Notes: a model not told the origin generated them from the sequence alone. A DNA stretch of 64,000 bases from Kribbella albertanoniae (GCF_004348455.1 NZ_SMKA01000010.1:1-64000), one strand, 5' to 3'. Counted from the stretch's first letter, positions 1 to 9,136 are shown. A program made the numbers and translations.

Positions 1-487
1 GTTCTGGGCCCGTTTCGAAGGCGTACCGGAGAGTCCCCGTGGTGTACTCCACGCGGATGCCGTCCAGGTGACCTTCGCCGAGGACGTCAGGCCGCTGAAC
101 GTGAACAACCAGCGCGGTCTCCGATTTCCCAGCGATCTCGGCGTCGACCGCGAGCCTGACCTCGCCGTCGAAAGGCCCGTTGCCGAACGCCCAGCCGGCC
201 TTGCTGCCCGCCGACATCAGATCGGGAACGAGCAGCGCACCCCCATTTTCGAGATTACGGGCACCGATCAGCTCAACCGCAGTGATCCTGACCGGCTCCG
301 AGCCACCGTTCTGCAGCGGACGCATAATGCCGACTGTCGCATCAACCGACTCGCCGACCGGGGCACAGAGCTTGCTCCCCAGCCCGCTGTCACCCAACGG
401 CCCATCACCATGCCGTACGCCGAAGAACCGACCCCCTGCTGCCACCAGCAGCACCGCCAAACCCACCACAAGAATCCGCGTACGCAT
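1..487 (-). CDS. Secreted or membrane-anchored hypothetical protein, 3' end cut by window
   Basis: An open frame runs leftward from an ATG at 485-487 off the left edge, giving at least 162 codons. The N-terminus MRTRILVVGLAVLLVAAGG is a short positively charged plus hydrophobic segment, so the protein is probably exported or membrane-anchored. The rest is polar with no recognised motif. A coding call is favoured over the overlapping plus-strand frames because this frame has the signal-like start and natural composition throughout. The function is unknown and the C-terminus is not visible. Confidence 0.65.
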   Translation of the reverse strand, partial: MRTRILVVGLAVLLVAAGGRFFGVRHGDGPLGDSGLGSKLCAPVGESVDATVGIMRPLQNGGSEPVRITAVELIGARNLENGGALLVPDLMSAGSKAGWAFGNGPFDGEVRLAVDAEIAGKSETALVVHVQRPDVLGEGHLDGIRVEYTTGTLRYAFETGPE

Positions 488-556
488 CTGCCCCCAGGCT
501 TCGAAACCCCATTATCCGGGCCGAGGGCCACGACGGTTACCTGGCGCGTGTTCCGG

Positions 557-1411
557 CTATCGCCGTACCGGGGTCAGGAAGCGTTCGATCTCGTCGGCGA
601 CCGGTCCCGGGATCTCCAGTTGTGGTGAGTGGGCGCCGTCGTCCAGCAGGCGGAGGTGTGCGTTCGCGATTTTCTCCGTGTAGGCCTCGGCGACCTCGAA
701 CGGGACCACGACGTCATGTTTGCCCCACAGCACCAGCGTGCGCTGCGTGATGCCGGCGATCCGGTCCGCCAGATCGAGGTCCTCGCCGTCCCGGACGGCC
801 TGGGTCATCGCGTTGACGTGGTCGAAGCGTTTGTCCATCTCGTTGAGCATGTGCTGAACGACGAAGCCCGGCAGCTTGGGCTTCCGGTAGTAGACCCGGT
901 CCAGTACGGCGTCGAAATCCTCGACCGTCTTCATCCGCGCACCGAAACCCGCGTAGATCGAGCGGGTGTCCTTGCCCGCGCCCGGCGCATTCACCAGGAT
1001 CAGGCTGGCTACCTGCTCCGGATACCGAAGCGCATAAGCCGCTGCCGTGTGGCCGCCCATCGAGTTACCGCCAAGGTGGAACCGATCCAGCCCCAGTACG
1101 CCGAACAACCCGCGCAAGGCCTCAACGTGCCCCCGGACGCTGTAGTCACGATCAGCGGCCTGCTCGTTGTCACCGTGCCCCGCGAGATCCGGCAGGATCA
1201 CCCGAAACTTGCCCGTCAGCCGGGCAGCACTGCCCAGAAACGAGTTCTTGTCGTCAGCAAGCCCATGCAGCAACACCAACGGCTCACCAGAGCCGCCTTC
1301 GTAGTAATGGAACGTATAACCGTCAACGGCTACCCGCCGTTGGTGCACACAGCCACGCAACTGGGTGAGCCGAGTAGCAGCACTCATAACAAGCGAGGCT
1401 GGACCGAGCAT
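557..1411 (-). CDS. Alpha/beta hydrolase
   Basis: The 284-aa product is a complete alpha/beta-hydrolase fold protein. LVLLHGLADD (about residues 46-55) forms the oxyanion region and GGNSMGGH (about 113-120) is the nucleophile elbow with catalytic Ser. WGKHDVVVP near residue 230 supplies the acid and GAHSPQLE near 260 the catalytic His. It is probably a cytoplasmic esterase, lyase or hydrolase of unknown substrate. The ATG at 1411 has a GGGAGA ribosome site 7 nt upstream. It is divergent from the genes beyond 2 kb and has no evident operon partner. Confidence 0.9.
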   Translation of the reverse strand: MLGPASLVMSAATRLTQLRGCVHQRRVAVDGYTFHYYEGGSGEPLVLLHGLADDKNSFLGSAARLTGKFRVILPDLAGHGDNEQAADRDYSVRGHVEALRGLFGVLGLDRFHLGGNSMGGHTAAAYALRYPEQVASLILVNAPGAGKDTRSIYAGFGARMKTVEDFDAVLDRVYYRKPKLPGFVVQHMLNEMDKRFDHVNAMTQAVRDGEDLDLADRIAGITQRTLVLWGKHDVVVPFEVAEAYTEKIANAHLRLLDDGAHSPQLEIPGPVADEIERFLTPVRR

Positions 1412-1591
1412 GGTGGCAATCTCCCGTCACACGGATGCGCGTACCAACCACACATAGCGGACAGCATCCCGCCCCCACCAGCCCATCCGCCACACCTGCC
1501 TGAACGCCGCCCAGATCCGCCCCAAAAAGACATCTCCCAGTGCCCGGCCAACCATGGTGGCCGGCGACGAGCGGACCGGAGGCAGCGTCCT

Positions 1592-1675
1592 TTAGGCGAG
1601 GCCCTTGAGGAGTTGGCGGGCCATGACGATGCGTTGGACCTGGTTGGTGCCTTCGTAGATTTGGGTGATTTTGGC
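1592..1675 (-). pseudogene. Fossil C-terminal tail of an acyl-CoA dehydrogenase
   Basis: In one minus-strand frame the translation reads KITQIYEGTNQVQRIVMARQ followed by LLKGLA and a stop. This is the near-invariant C-terminal end of short-chain acyl-CoA dehydrogenases. Homology stops abruptly just right of 1675 and no other part of the enzyme is nearby, so only about 27 residues remain. It marks an old deletion or rearrangement between the hydrolase at 557-1411 and the secreted protein at 2285. Confidence 0.75.
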
Positions 1676-2006
1676 GGTGCAGACGGGGCGAATCGGCGAT
1701 ATCTGTCGATTCGCCCCGTGACCTGCAGCTTTGCCCTCGAAAGTTGGCGGCCTTGACCAGCCTTTCGCGGTGGTCCACGGAGCAGAAACGGAGCAGACAA
1801 CCAGCTCGAATGTTGGCTAAGGCCGCACCCAGTCGGTACAGACGGTGCCTTTTGGGCGCAGGCCGCGGTCTGCGAGTGGGACCATCGCGCAGGCCGTCGC
1901 CATTGCAAACAGTTGGCCTAGGCCACCGGCACATCGTCAAGGCCGCGGACGAGATGGGCGACCCGACGTTCCCTCCTCGCCCCGAGCCAATGGCGAGGCC
2001 AGGCGC

Positions 2007-2228
2007 ATGGCATTCGCAGTGTTCTACGTCCTGTTGGGATGGCTGTCGCTGATCGTCGCAAGCGGAATCCTCGCGCTGCTGATCGGCGTAGCCGCCCGAG
2101 TCTTCTTCGGTGCTGCGAACATCAGAAGTGTCTCGGTACCTCCATCCCTTTGGCATCGCCAGCGAGCCAATCTTGTGATCCCGGCGACATCGATCTGTCC
2201 ACCAGTCCGCGCCACCGGTCGACGCTGA
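2007..2228 (+). CDS. Possible small membrane protein
   Basis: A 73-codon frame starts MAFAVFYVLLGWLSLIVASG and continues with ILALLIGVAARVFFG, which would be one or two transmembrane helices. The remaining tail is basic and low in complexity. No convincing ribosome site is visible and the C-terminal half does not look like a natural protein, so this may be a remnant. No family was recognised. Confidence 0.25.
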   Translation: MAFAVFYVLLGWLSLIVASGILALLIGVAARVFFGAANIRSVSVPPSLWHRQRANLVIPATSICPPVRATGRR

Positions 2229-2284
2229 TCCAGCGCAGCCTTCGTTCACGTACTGGTACACAACGGACCATCAAGGTTAGGGAA

Positions 2285-2872
2285 ATGACTGTGAAGAAGA
2301 TCAATGGCATTCTTGCGGGAATCATTGGCGGTGCGACGCTTGTCTCCGCCCTGGGTGCCGTGCCGGCACAGGCAGCCACTTCGGCCGGAGGCGAGGATCT
2401 GCCGACCAATATCCTGTCATTCTCGTCTAGCACAGGCATCAAACTACTGACGGCCGAAAAGGATCTCAACGGGGATTTCGCCGCTGGCGTGACAATCAGG
2501 GACGACGCGACGCCGGGCCGCGACGACCTGGCGACCACTCCGCTGAACCAGAAGTGGACTGCCTTCAGGGTCGGCAAAGGTCACGTCATCTGCACCCTCA
2601 GCATCGGCGGGGACCTCGCATTTGCCTGCCTGGATATCGTCAACAACTCGACCGCCTCGGGTGCAAATGTAGGTATTCGACCGTTTGACGGCTCACCGTC
2701 GCAGCAATGGCAGGTAATTGCGGCAGATCCCAAGCGACCGCGGGCCAAGTTCCTTCGGAACGTCAACAGCGGCAAAGTGATGCAGGTAGTCGGAATCGGA
2801 ATCCGTCAGCAGCCGTTGGACGTCGATAACAATTCCTTCACGCAGAGCTGGTTCCCCAACGCGCTACGCTGA
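2285..2872 (+). CDS. Secreted beta-trefoil-like (ricin-type) protein
   Basis: The 195-aa protein has a Sec signal peptide (MTVKKINGILAGIIGGATLV, cleavage after AQA near residue 31). The mature domain contains NQKW and SQQW, the Q-x-W type repeats of ricin-B/beta-trefoil folds, and two Cys that could pair (CTL, CLD). A third repeat ends in TQSW. Such domains usually bind carbohydrate, but no catalytic module is attached. The ATG at 2285 is preceded by AAGG in the leader. It belongs to a group of small exported proteins in this window (25527, 29069, 36992). The fold call is an inference from motif spacing. Confidence 0.75.
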   Translation: MTVKKINGILAGIIGGATLVSALGAVPAQAATSAGGEDLPTNILSFSSSTGIKLLTAEKDLNGDFAAGVTIRDDATPGRDDLATTPLNQKWTAFRVGKGHVICTLSIGGDLAFACLDIVNNSTASGANVGIRPFDGSPSQQWQVIAADPKRPRAKFLRNVNSGKVMQVVGIGIRQQPLDVDNNSFTQSWFPNALR

Positions 2873-2880
2873 ATGCACGC

Positions 2881-2912
2881 GTGGCCTTCCCTGATCAGCG
2901 AGGGAAGGCCAC
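2881..2912. terminator. Hairpin terminator after the secreted protein gene
   Basis: The arms GTGGCCTTCCCT and AGGGAAGGCCAC pair perfectly over 12 bp around an 8-nt loop, starting 8 nt after the stop codon at 2872. There is no U-tract, as is usual for actinobacterial intrinsic terminators. Confidence 0.8.
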
Positions 2913-3704
2913 ATAGCGCTGTACCCAATGCGCCAGCGACGGGCGATCCACTTGCTCCCATTCGCAACGCGCTGCGAAATGCAACCAGGACGAGAAACTG
3001 CCTCAGCCAACCTCTACCTCTGCCCCGCGCCCGGCCGGGCCATCGACATCTCGCTCACCTCGGTTGACGGCACCCCTCGCGCCGGTGACGCGGCTAGCCT
3101 CGGCTTCCTTGGCATCGCGTACGGATGTAGCGAACATCCCCTGTCGCGGCGCTGACGCTGGATCGTGAAGTTGCCGTCGTGCAGGACGCCGACCTTGATG
3201 GAGCGGTTGTTCCGGGCACGGCAGCGACTACCACCGTGTCATCGGCGGGCTGAACGGGCGCAGATCTTCAGACGACGCCATGCATGCAGATCCTTGTCCC
3301 CCTTCAGAACCAGTCTGTCGGGTAGCTCTGAGGTTGGACCACGACTGCAGTCGTGGTCACTGGGAACGATACTGAACTCCAGGCTCGAGGTGCGCGCAGC
3401 AGGGGCGCTGAGTCTCAAACTGTCGTGCACTGACTCGCCCCACCGATCGACCTGGCATCGAGGTGCTGATTCCGGGACCTCAACCTGGAGGGGGTGGCCG
3501 AAGGCCCTCGGAACGCTTCGGAGTGACAGGTCCTACTAATGACCACAACCCCGTTGACCAGAGCTGACACTGCGCGACCGCTCGGCGAACCCGCAGGCAT
3601 CGCGACTCAGCTAATTTCGTGGTGCCCGCATCTGTGATCTTGTTGGCTAGGGGCACCGAACTGTCAGAGCCGCTGGTGTTCGTTAGCTGTAGCAAGGAGC
3701 TGGA
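2913..3704. other. Gene-poor stretch with a perfect palindrome
   Basis: No convincing coding frame is seen on either strand over about 790 bases. Several short frames with natural-looking fragments suggest decayed coding DNA, but none was recognised. The one clear structure is a 22-bp perfect palindrome at 3337-3358 (half-site GACCACGACTG). The ribosome site and start of the methyltransferase gene lie at the right end. Confidence 0.5.
3337..3358. repeat. 22-bp perfect palindrome without spacer
   Basis: The half-site GACCACGACTG is followed directly by its reverse complement, centred on CTGCAG. With no loop it is a poor terminator and more like a protein-binding dyad or the footprint of a mobile sequence. 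It lies about 350 bp upstream of the methyltransferase at 3705. Confidence 0.5.
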
Positions 3705-4496
3705 GTGAAGGACATCGTCGTCGACCCTGGCGCCCACAATCGGGCGGCCTGGGACAAGTATGTTCAAGAGGGCAACGAGTGGTCGAGGCCGGTGAGTGCC
3801 GCGGACATCGAGGCTGCTCGCAGGGGCGACTGGTCAATCGTTCTCGTCGGGCGCAAGCCAGTCGATCGCTCGTGGCTACCGACGGACCTGAGCGGCAAGG
3901 ATGTGTTGTGCCTAGCCTCGGGCGGTGGCCAGCAAGGTCCGATCCTTGCCGCCGCAGGGGCGCGGGTCACCGTGTTCGACAACTCACCACTCCAACTCGG
4001 CCAGGACCAGATGGTGGCGGCGCGCGATGGCCTCGAACTGCGCACCGTCCTGGGCGACATGCGCAACCTCAGCGCCTTCGGCGACGCAGCATTCGACGTT
4101 GTATTCCACCCGGTCTCGAATCTGTTTGCGCCCGACTTGGCACCGGTGTGGCGCGAGTGCTTCCGCGTCCTGCGGCCGGGGGGCACTCTCCTCGCGGGCT
4201 TCCTCAACCCTGATGTGTACTTGTTCGACCACGAGGCCCTCGATGAGCGCGGCGAACTGGTCGTCGTCCACACGCTGCCCTACAGCGACGTCACGCAGTA
4301 CTCCCCTGAGGAACGCGCCACGAAGTTCGGCGTGGATGCCCCTCTTGAATATAGTCACAGCCTTACCGACCAGATCGGCGGGCAGCTCGCCGCGGGGTTC
4401 GTCCTGACCGGCTTCACAGAAGCACCGCACCAATCCAACGGATCCGCCAAATACATGTCACACTATTTCGCGACGCTAGCGGTCAAGCCCGGCTGA
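3705..4496 (+). CDS. Class I SAM-dependent methyltransferase
   Basis: The 263-aa protein has the Methyltransf_11-type Rossmann core. Motif I is VLCLASGGGQQG (about residues 66-77), the acidic strand end VFDNS follows, and FRVLRPGGTLLAGF is the post-core strand. The N-terminal WDKYVQEGNEWSRPV is typical of a subgroup of small-molecule methyltransferases. GTG at 3705 is chosen because AAGGAG sits at 3694-3699 with 5-nt spacing. It is monocistronic, and the substrate cannot be deduced. Confidence 0.9.
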   Translation: MKDIVVDPGAHNRAAWDKYVQEGNEWSRPVSAADIEAARRGDWSIVLVGRKPVDRSWLPTDLSGKDVLCLASGGGQQGPILAAAGARVTVFDNSPLQLGQDQMVAARDGLELRTVLGDMRNLSAFGDAAFDVVFHPVSNLFAPDLAPVWRECFRVLRPGGTLLAGFLNPDVYLFDHEALDERGELVVVHTLPYSDVTQYSPEERATKFGVDAPLEYSHSLTDQIGGQLAAGFVLTGFTEAPHQSNGSAKYMSHYFATLAVKPG

Positions 4497-4687
4497 CCCA
4501 GCCGCGGCGCACGCCGGCAGCCATGCACAATGAACTGTCATTCGAAGATTGGCCACAGGGTTATTTGGTATGGTGGCCGCTTCGAGGCCCAGGCAAACTC
4601 GAACTCGAACGACAGGCGGCCCCGTGGCGAACTCCGGGGCCAGTTCGCCGCCCGGCCGTGACACCCGTCGCATGTTCGACATCACCA

Positions 4688-5233
4688 CTAGCTCTGGCGC
4701 TCCTTGCGCATCAGGGCGGCCAACCAGGTGACGCCATCCAGCACGGGAACCTGCAGCCGCTCGGCCACGCGGTACCCCATCGACAGGCGAAGGGATTCAC
4801 TCGGCGGTGTGCACATGGCTTCAAACCGCTGGTACCCAGAGGCGGTTGCTGCGGTTTCTGTCACCTGCGCCAGCAGCCTGCCAAATCCGCGATGAGCCCA
4901 TCTCGGGTCGACGTAGGTCGCCCGCATCGTCGCCGTGTCCGGGTCAACACTCAACCCGTGACTGCTTGTCGAGCCGGGCGGGTGGAAGGTCCCGCGGGCA
5001 GTCCATCCACTGCCGCCGACGAGTACTCCGTCGACCTCCAGGACATAATAGGTACCATCCTCGATCAGCTCTGTCTCGACGTGATACAGCTGAGTCGAGC
5101 GCCCCGCCGACAGCTGGGCAGCCGTGTAGTACTCAGGCAAGACCGCGCCGACAGCCCGCTCGGCCAGAACATGGATGGCCGGCAGATCAATCGGCCCAGC
5201 AGGCCGCACTACTAGCCGCGCTGAACTCTTCAT
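4688..5233 (-). CDS. GNAT-family N-acetyltransferase
   Basis: The 181-aa product has one GNAT domain. ATMRATYVDPRWAHRGFGRLL (about residues 100-120) is strand 4 plus the acetyl-CoA pyrophosphate loop, and the late strand contains SMGYRVAERL. The N-terminus VVRPAGPIDLPAIHVL is the usual GNAT beta1-alpha1. It is convergent with the methyltransferase at 3705 and divergent from the gene pair starting near 5.5 kb. The substrate is unknown. Confidence 0.85.
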   Translation of the reverse strand: MKSSARLVVRPAGPIDLPAIHVLAERAVGAVLPEYYTAAQLSAGRSTQLYHVETELIEDGTYYVLEVDGVLVGGSGWTARGTFHPPGSTSSHGLSVDPDTATMRATYVDPRWAHRGFGRLLAQVTETAATASGYQRFEAMCTPPSESLRLSMGYRVAERLQVPVLDGVTWLAALMRKERQS

Positions 5234-5339
5234 GCCATCAGTACGTCGTCAACTAGTTGCCTGGTTCTCCGTGCGAGTTGATCATTCGCGCACCCTCTGA
5301 CAGCCAACCACGGTGGCGGTGACGAATACAACCCTAGGC

Positions 5340-5377
5340 ATAGGCGACCGGACCCGCCGCTCTAGGTATCTACTACC
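5340..5377 (+). promoter_or_regulatory. TAGGTA-type element upstream of the membrane gene pair
   Basis: Reading toward the gene at 5533, this is ATAGGCG at 5340-5346, then CTAGGTA at 5362-5368 (22 bp start to start), then TCTAC and TACC at 5374-5377. The 16-mer CTAGGTATCTACTACC is identical to the element at 17621-17636 on the opposite strand. Five other copies of the pattern occur in this window, all intergenic. Confidence 0.65.
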
Positions 5378-5532
5378 GATGCGCGGACCGTGGACAGGCG
5401 CTTGGCTGGGGCCGGGGGCAATTACTGGTCACTTTGTGCCTGAAGGGGCTTGTCGATATGGAAGCGGCTGCCGGTACAACAAACGCGGCAGCCAGTGTCC
5501 TCGACGGGAGCTCGCCGAGCGGAAGGAATGAG

Positions 5533-6102
5533 ATGAAACTAGCTGGGCTCGCCGGAGCCACGTCGGGGGTTGTGGGCATCGTCGCCGGTCTGGTGATGGT
5601 CGTCTACCCAGCGAAGGTCGACAGCGATTCGTACAGCTATCCCTTTGAAGCCACAGGCTTCACCATCACCCAGGTTGCGCTGACTATCCGCGACGTGGGT
5701 CTGACGCTGCTGGTCGCCGCGCTGTGGACCGCCGTCGGGCGCTCTGTGGTCGGCCGAATCGGCGTGATGGCGAGTGCGCTCGCGATGCTGTCACTCGCGG
5801 CTCTCGAAGTCGTGTCGATCGTGGTCAAGGACGAGGACTCGGTCGGGGCCTACTACGGTATGGCGTCCTTCGCGATCGGGCTGTTCATGATCCTCGCCGG
5901 AGTCGCCGTACTGCGTGCGAAAACCTGGTCCGACTGGCGGCGTTATCTCCCGCTGGCGACGGGGATCTACGTCTTCGTCCCGATGACGCCGGGCATCCTG
6001 GCCGGGTTCGTGGTCGAGCAGCTGGTGATCGCCGGCTGGATGGCCGTCTTCGCCCTCCTGGGCTGGTCACTGGTCCGCACGTCCACCCGGAGGACAACAT
6101 GA
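5533..6102 (+). CDS. Membrane protein, first of a coupled pair
   Basis: The 189-aa product (start MKLAGLAGATSGVVGIVAGL) has about five to six hydrophobic helices, separated by short polar loops such as KVDSDSYSYPFEAT and VKDEDSVG. The ATG at 5533 is chosen for the GGAAGG ribosome site at 5521-5526. An in-frame ATG at 5458 would add 25 non-hydrophobic residues. The stop overlaps the next gene by 4 bp (ATGA), so the two are translationally coupled. A TAGGTA element lies at 5340-5377. The function is unknown. Confidence 0.75.
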   Translation: MKLAGLAGATSGVVGIVAGLVMVVYPAKVDSDSYSYPFEATGFTITQVALTIRDVGLTLLVAALWTAVGRSVVGRIGVMASALAMLSLAALEVVSIVVKDEDSVGAYYGMASFAIGLFMILAGVAVLRAKTWSDWRRYLPLATGIYVFVPMTPGILAGFVVEQLVIAGWMAVFALLGWSLVRTSTRRTT

Positions 6103-6668
6103 CTCTGCAACTCAACGTCCCCACTTCACAGGTGACCGCCGTACGATCGGTTGCTCTGGGAGCTTTGCTGGGGCTCACTTGGGCTGCCGGTCTGCGCGGG
6201 TGGATGACCCACGTCGCCGGCGACGAATCGCGCTACACCTGGATCGGAACCTTCGTCTGCCTGCTGCTGCCAGGGTTGTTGACCGGCGGCCTGCTCGGAC
6301 TGGCCCAGCATCTCCGCCAATCCGAGCAACGACCGCCCTGGGCCCGCTGGCTGATCTGTTCGCCTCTGCTGTTCCCGGTCGGCGTTCTTGCCATTCCGGG
6401 CGCCATTCCGCATCTCCTGAGGACTGGCGAAGGCAGCTCATCCATCGCCGTGGTTCTGCTCGCAATGCTCGGAGCCTATGCACTGGCCGGTCGCGGCCCG
6501 AAATGGTGGCGCATCGTCTGCGGCGTCATCGGCTTCGCCCTGGTCCCAGCCATGCTCGCGGGCACTCTGAGTACGCCGAAGAACGCCTGGGGCGGAATCC
6601 TCTTCGCCTGCATGTACGTCCTTCTCGCCCTCGCCTGCACGATCCCTCTGCACCTCCGCGAACAGTGA
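6099..6668 (+). CDS. Membrane protein, second of a coupled pair
   Basis: The 189-aa integral membrane protein starts in the ATGA overlap with the upstream gene. The helices include ALGALLGLTWAAGLRGW, TFVCLLLPGLLTGGLLGLA, LFPVGVLAIPGAIPHLL and AWGGILFACMYVLLALAC, six in all. No catalytic or transport signature was recognised. The two proteins are the same length and coupled, so they may form a heteromeric membrane complex, which is inference. Confidence 0.75.
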   Translation: MTLQLNVPTSQVTAVRSVALGALLGLTWAAGLRGWMTHVAGDESRYTWIGTFVCLLLPGLLTGGLLGLAQHLRQSEQRPPWARWLICSPLLFPVGVLAIPGAIPHLLRTGEGSSSIAVVLLAMLGAYALAGRGPKWWRIVCGVIGFALVPAMLAGTLSTPKNAWGGILFACMYVLLALACTIPLHLREQ

Positions 6669-6674
6669 GTGGCC

Positions 6675-6704
6675 AAGCGGTCGCCAGAATGTTGGCGACC
6701 GCTT
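6675..6704. terminator. Bidirectional hairpin terminator
   Basis: AAGCGGTCGCCA and TGGCGACCGCTT form a perfect 12-bp stem with a 6-nt loop. It lies between the converging stops at 6668 and 6724 and can serve both transcripts. Confidence 0.85.
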
Positions 6705-6723
6705 GACCCGCCCGTAGCCGAGG

Positions 6724-8184
6724 TCAGCGGTCGGCGGCGGCGATCTCCGCGACCACGCGGTCCGCGGACTCGAGCGCGCCGTTCATCCAGGCGATCCACA
6801 GCGAGGTATGCTCGCCGGCGAAGTGCACGCGGCTCTCCGCCCGCCGCATCGCCGGGAACATCCAGTACAGGTCGCCCGGCTGGACCCAGCCGGTGACACC
6901 GCCGGCCCAGGGATCGTCCTGCCAGACCTTGCTGGCGACCGCGAGCTCCTGGCCCTTGAACCCAGGCAGCAGATCGGTGAACTGCTCCCGCTTCGTCTCG
7001 ATCCGTCGATACTCGCCCCGCGACGCGTAGTCGATCGCGTCCGTGTCGAGCATGTAGGCGTGGATCATGCCGAGCTTCGAGTCCTGCTGCTGCGAACTGG
7101 TGTTCCAGATCCGGCCGGTCGGCTGGTCGCTGGCGACCAGGTTGAGTCCGCCGAGCGGCCCGAGCGGGTCCTGGGTCCAGAAGCGGGATTTGGTCTGGAA
7201 GTAGATCCTTGCCGCCGGCACGTATTTCAGCCCGTGGATCGCATCGAGCTTGCTGTCCGAGAACCCGGCCGAGAGCTTGACCTTGCGCAACGGCGGGAAC
7301 GGCATCGCGCAGACCACGCGATCGGCTTCGATCTCGCGCTGACCGCTGCGATCGCGGTAGGTGACTCGCACGCCCTGGTGCTTCGACGCGATCCGGACCA
7401 CCTGGCTGCGGTACTTGATCCGCCCTCCGAGGGCCGTGGCGAACGCCTTCGGCAGCTTGTCGTTACCGCCCTTGATGCTGGTCACCTTGCTGCCCGAAGC
7501 AACTAACTCCTCGGCGAATACAGCCAAGGCGTTGATCCGTCCGAGCTGCCCTTCCTGAGCGAAGAACCAATCCACCCACCCCTGCGACGCCCCCTGCTTG
7601 CGCATGTACTGCGCGAACGTCAGCCCGTCCAGCTCGTTGGTCGAGGCGAATCCAGCCGGCCAGTTCGGAGCATGCACATCGCCCAGCTTCTCGAAGCCGG
7701 ACTCGATGTACTGGTGGAAGAACCCGAACGGGTTGGCCCGCTCGGCAGCCGTCATCCCCTTGATAGGCCAGGGTTGACCGGCCGGCGGCGCCAGAAATCG
7801 CTGCCCCTCGATGAAGAACGATCGCTGACCGGCGTCGTACGGGACCAGCTCGAGACCGAAGTGCTTCACGTAGCGGTTCGTGTATTCATGCGTGTCGAAG
7901 ATCCGGATCGCGCCCATCTCGGCGTGACCACCCTTCTGGAAGGGCTCCCGGACCGTGAGAACCCTGCCCCCGGGCCGATCCTGCGCCTCGAGCACCGTCA
8001 CGTCGTACCCGGCCTTCATCAGCTGATACGCCGAACTGAGGCCGGCGAGCCCCGCCCCCAGCACCAGGATCCGCTTGCACCGCCCCGCCGACGCCGTACC
8101 GGCCGACGCGGTGATCGGGACCGCGGCCGCAGTCGCAACCGCCCCCGTAGTCTGCAGAAACTTCCGACGATTGATGCTTGCCAT
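6724..8184 (-). CDS. Tat-exported flavin-containing amine oxidase
   Basis: The 486-aa protein oxidises amines or L-amino acids with FAD. A twin-arginine leader (NRRKFLQTTGA) precedes the Rossmann fingerprint ILVLGAGLAGLSSAY and the amine-oxidase motif EAQDRPGGR. The C-terminal FAD contact is HFAGEHTSLW followed by NGALESADRV. The start ATG at 8184 is chosen because it puts the Tat motif at residues 4-10 and GGAAAGG lies upstream. A longer frame to 8352 adds unlikely residues. Length and leader match secreted L-amino-acid oxidase/monoamine oxidase relatives. It is divergent from the hydrolase at 8342. Confidence 0.93.
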   Translation of the reverse strand: MASINRRKFLQTTGAVATAAAVPITASAGTASAGRCKRILVLGAGLAGLSSAYQLMKAGYDVTVLEAQDRPGGRVLTVREPFQKGGHAEMGAIRIFDTHEYTNRYVKHFGLELVPYDAGQRSFFIEGQRFLAPPAGQPWPIKGMTAAERANPFGFFHQYIESGFEKLGDVHAPNWPAGFASTNELDGLTFAQYMRKQGASQGWVDWFFAQEGQLGRINALAVFAEELVASGSKVTSIKGGNDKLPKAFATALGGRIKYRSQVVRIASKHQGVRVTYRDRSGQREIEADRVVCAMPFPPLRKVKLSAGFSDSKLDAIHGLKYVPAARIYFQTKSRFWTQDPLGPLGGLNLVASDQPTGRIWNTSSQQQDSKLGMIHAYMLDTDAIDYASRGEYRRIETKREQFTDLLPGFKGQELAVASKVWQDDPWAGGVTGWVQPGDLYWMFPAMRRAESRVHFAGEHTSLWIAWMNGALESADRVVAEIAAADR

Positions 8185-8341
8185 CACTAGACCTTTCCAC
8201 CGCAATTCCTTGTCCTGCAGCCAGTACGGCGACTTGGTGCAAAACGGTTTGCGCGTGGTCGGCACGTGCTTGGCGGTCATGCGAACCGCCCACACCTCCA
8301 GGTGCGTACTGGTGAGAATCCGAATCAGCTGGAGGATCTTG

Positions 8342-9136
8342 ATGGAGCTCAACTATCGAACGGCTGGAGCCGGCGCTGAGTCTGAACCAGTCCTACTCAT
8401 CCATGGTGGCGCGGAGGACGCTGACTTACTCACTCCGCAGGCAGAAGCGATCGCTGCGCAGAGCCGCCGAGTCATCTGGTACGACCGCCGCGGCACGGGG
8501 CGAAGCCCGCGCACCGACTGGCCTGGTTCGGGAGCCGACCAGCACGCCGATGATGCAGCCGAGCTACTACAGCAGGTGGCTGATCGGCCTGCGCAGATCC
8601 TCGGATTCAGCTCAGGAGGGGTGATCGCGCTCGCCCTGGCTGCGCGGCACCCGGAGGTAGTAGCGGAGGCGGTCGCCTGGGAGCCACCTGTGATGACCGT
8701 TCTGCCGGACGGCCTCACCATGCACGAAGGCATCATGGCTCCGGTAGAGGCGTACCTGACGGAGCATCCCGCCGACTGGGAAGGAGCATGCGTCGTATTG
8801 CTGGCGGCGTTGAGTGACGGCGCTGCGGATCCGGAATCGCCGCAAGTACGACGATTCCTGCGGAATGCGGAAGCGATGGTGCGCGACGACGGGCAGCTGA
8901 TCACTCGTCGTGAATTCACCTCACACGACCTGCGAGCTGCCCGAGTGACCATCGCCACCAGCAAGGCGACTGCGCCATTCCTGGCTGCCATCGCCCAGCG
9001 TCTGGCCACCCTGGCGAACACCGAAGTCGAGCATGTCCCGGAGGCCACCGACCATGAGGTCTACCTCACCGATCCGGAGGTGTTCGCCAGGTGGCTTCGT
9101 CCACCGCGACGGACTCAGTCCGGCCGAACCGGGTGA
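8342..9136 (+). CDS. Alpha/beta hydrolase
   Basis: The 264-aa alpha/beta-hydrolase has LLIHGGAED (oxyanion region), YDRRGTGRS, the nucleophile elbow LGFSSGGVIA with catalytic Ser, and a late His in ATDHEVYL. ATG at 8342 is chosen for the CTGGAGG ribosome site at 8330-8336. The last 22 bp overlap the convergent FAD oxidase gene. It is probably a small-molecule esterase or peroxidase-like hydrolase. Confidence 0.88.
   Translation: MELNYRTAGAGAESEPVLLIHGGAEDADLLTPQAEAIAAQSRRVIWYDRRGTGRSPRTDWPGSGADQHADDAAELLQQVADRPAQILGFSSGGVIALALAARHPEVVAEAVAWEPPVMTVLPDGLTMHEGIMAPVEAYLTEHPADWEGACVVLLAALSDGAADPESPQVRRFLRNAEAMVRDDGQLITRREFTSHDLRAARVTIATSKATAPFLAAIAQRLATLANTEVEHVPEATDHEVYLTDPEVFARWLRPPRRTQSGRTG

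Noticed and set aside
629-1756. 375-codon plus-strand frame
   Set aside because: It is antisense to the alpha/beta hydrolase and then runs over the acyl-CoA dehydrogenase tail.
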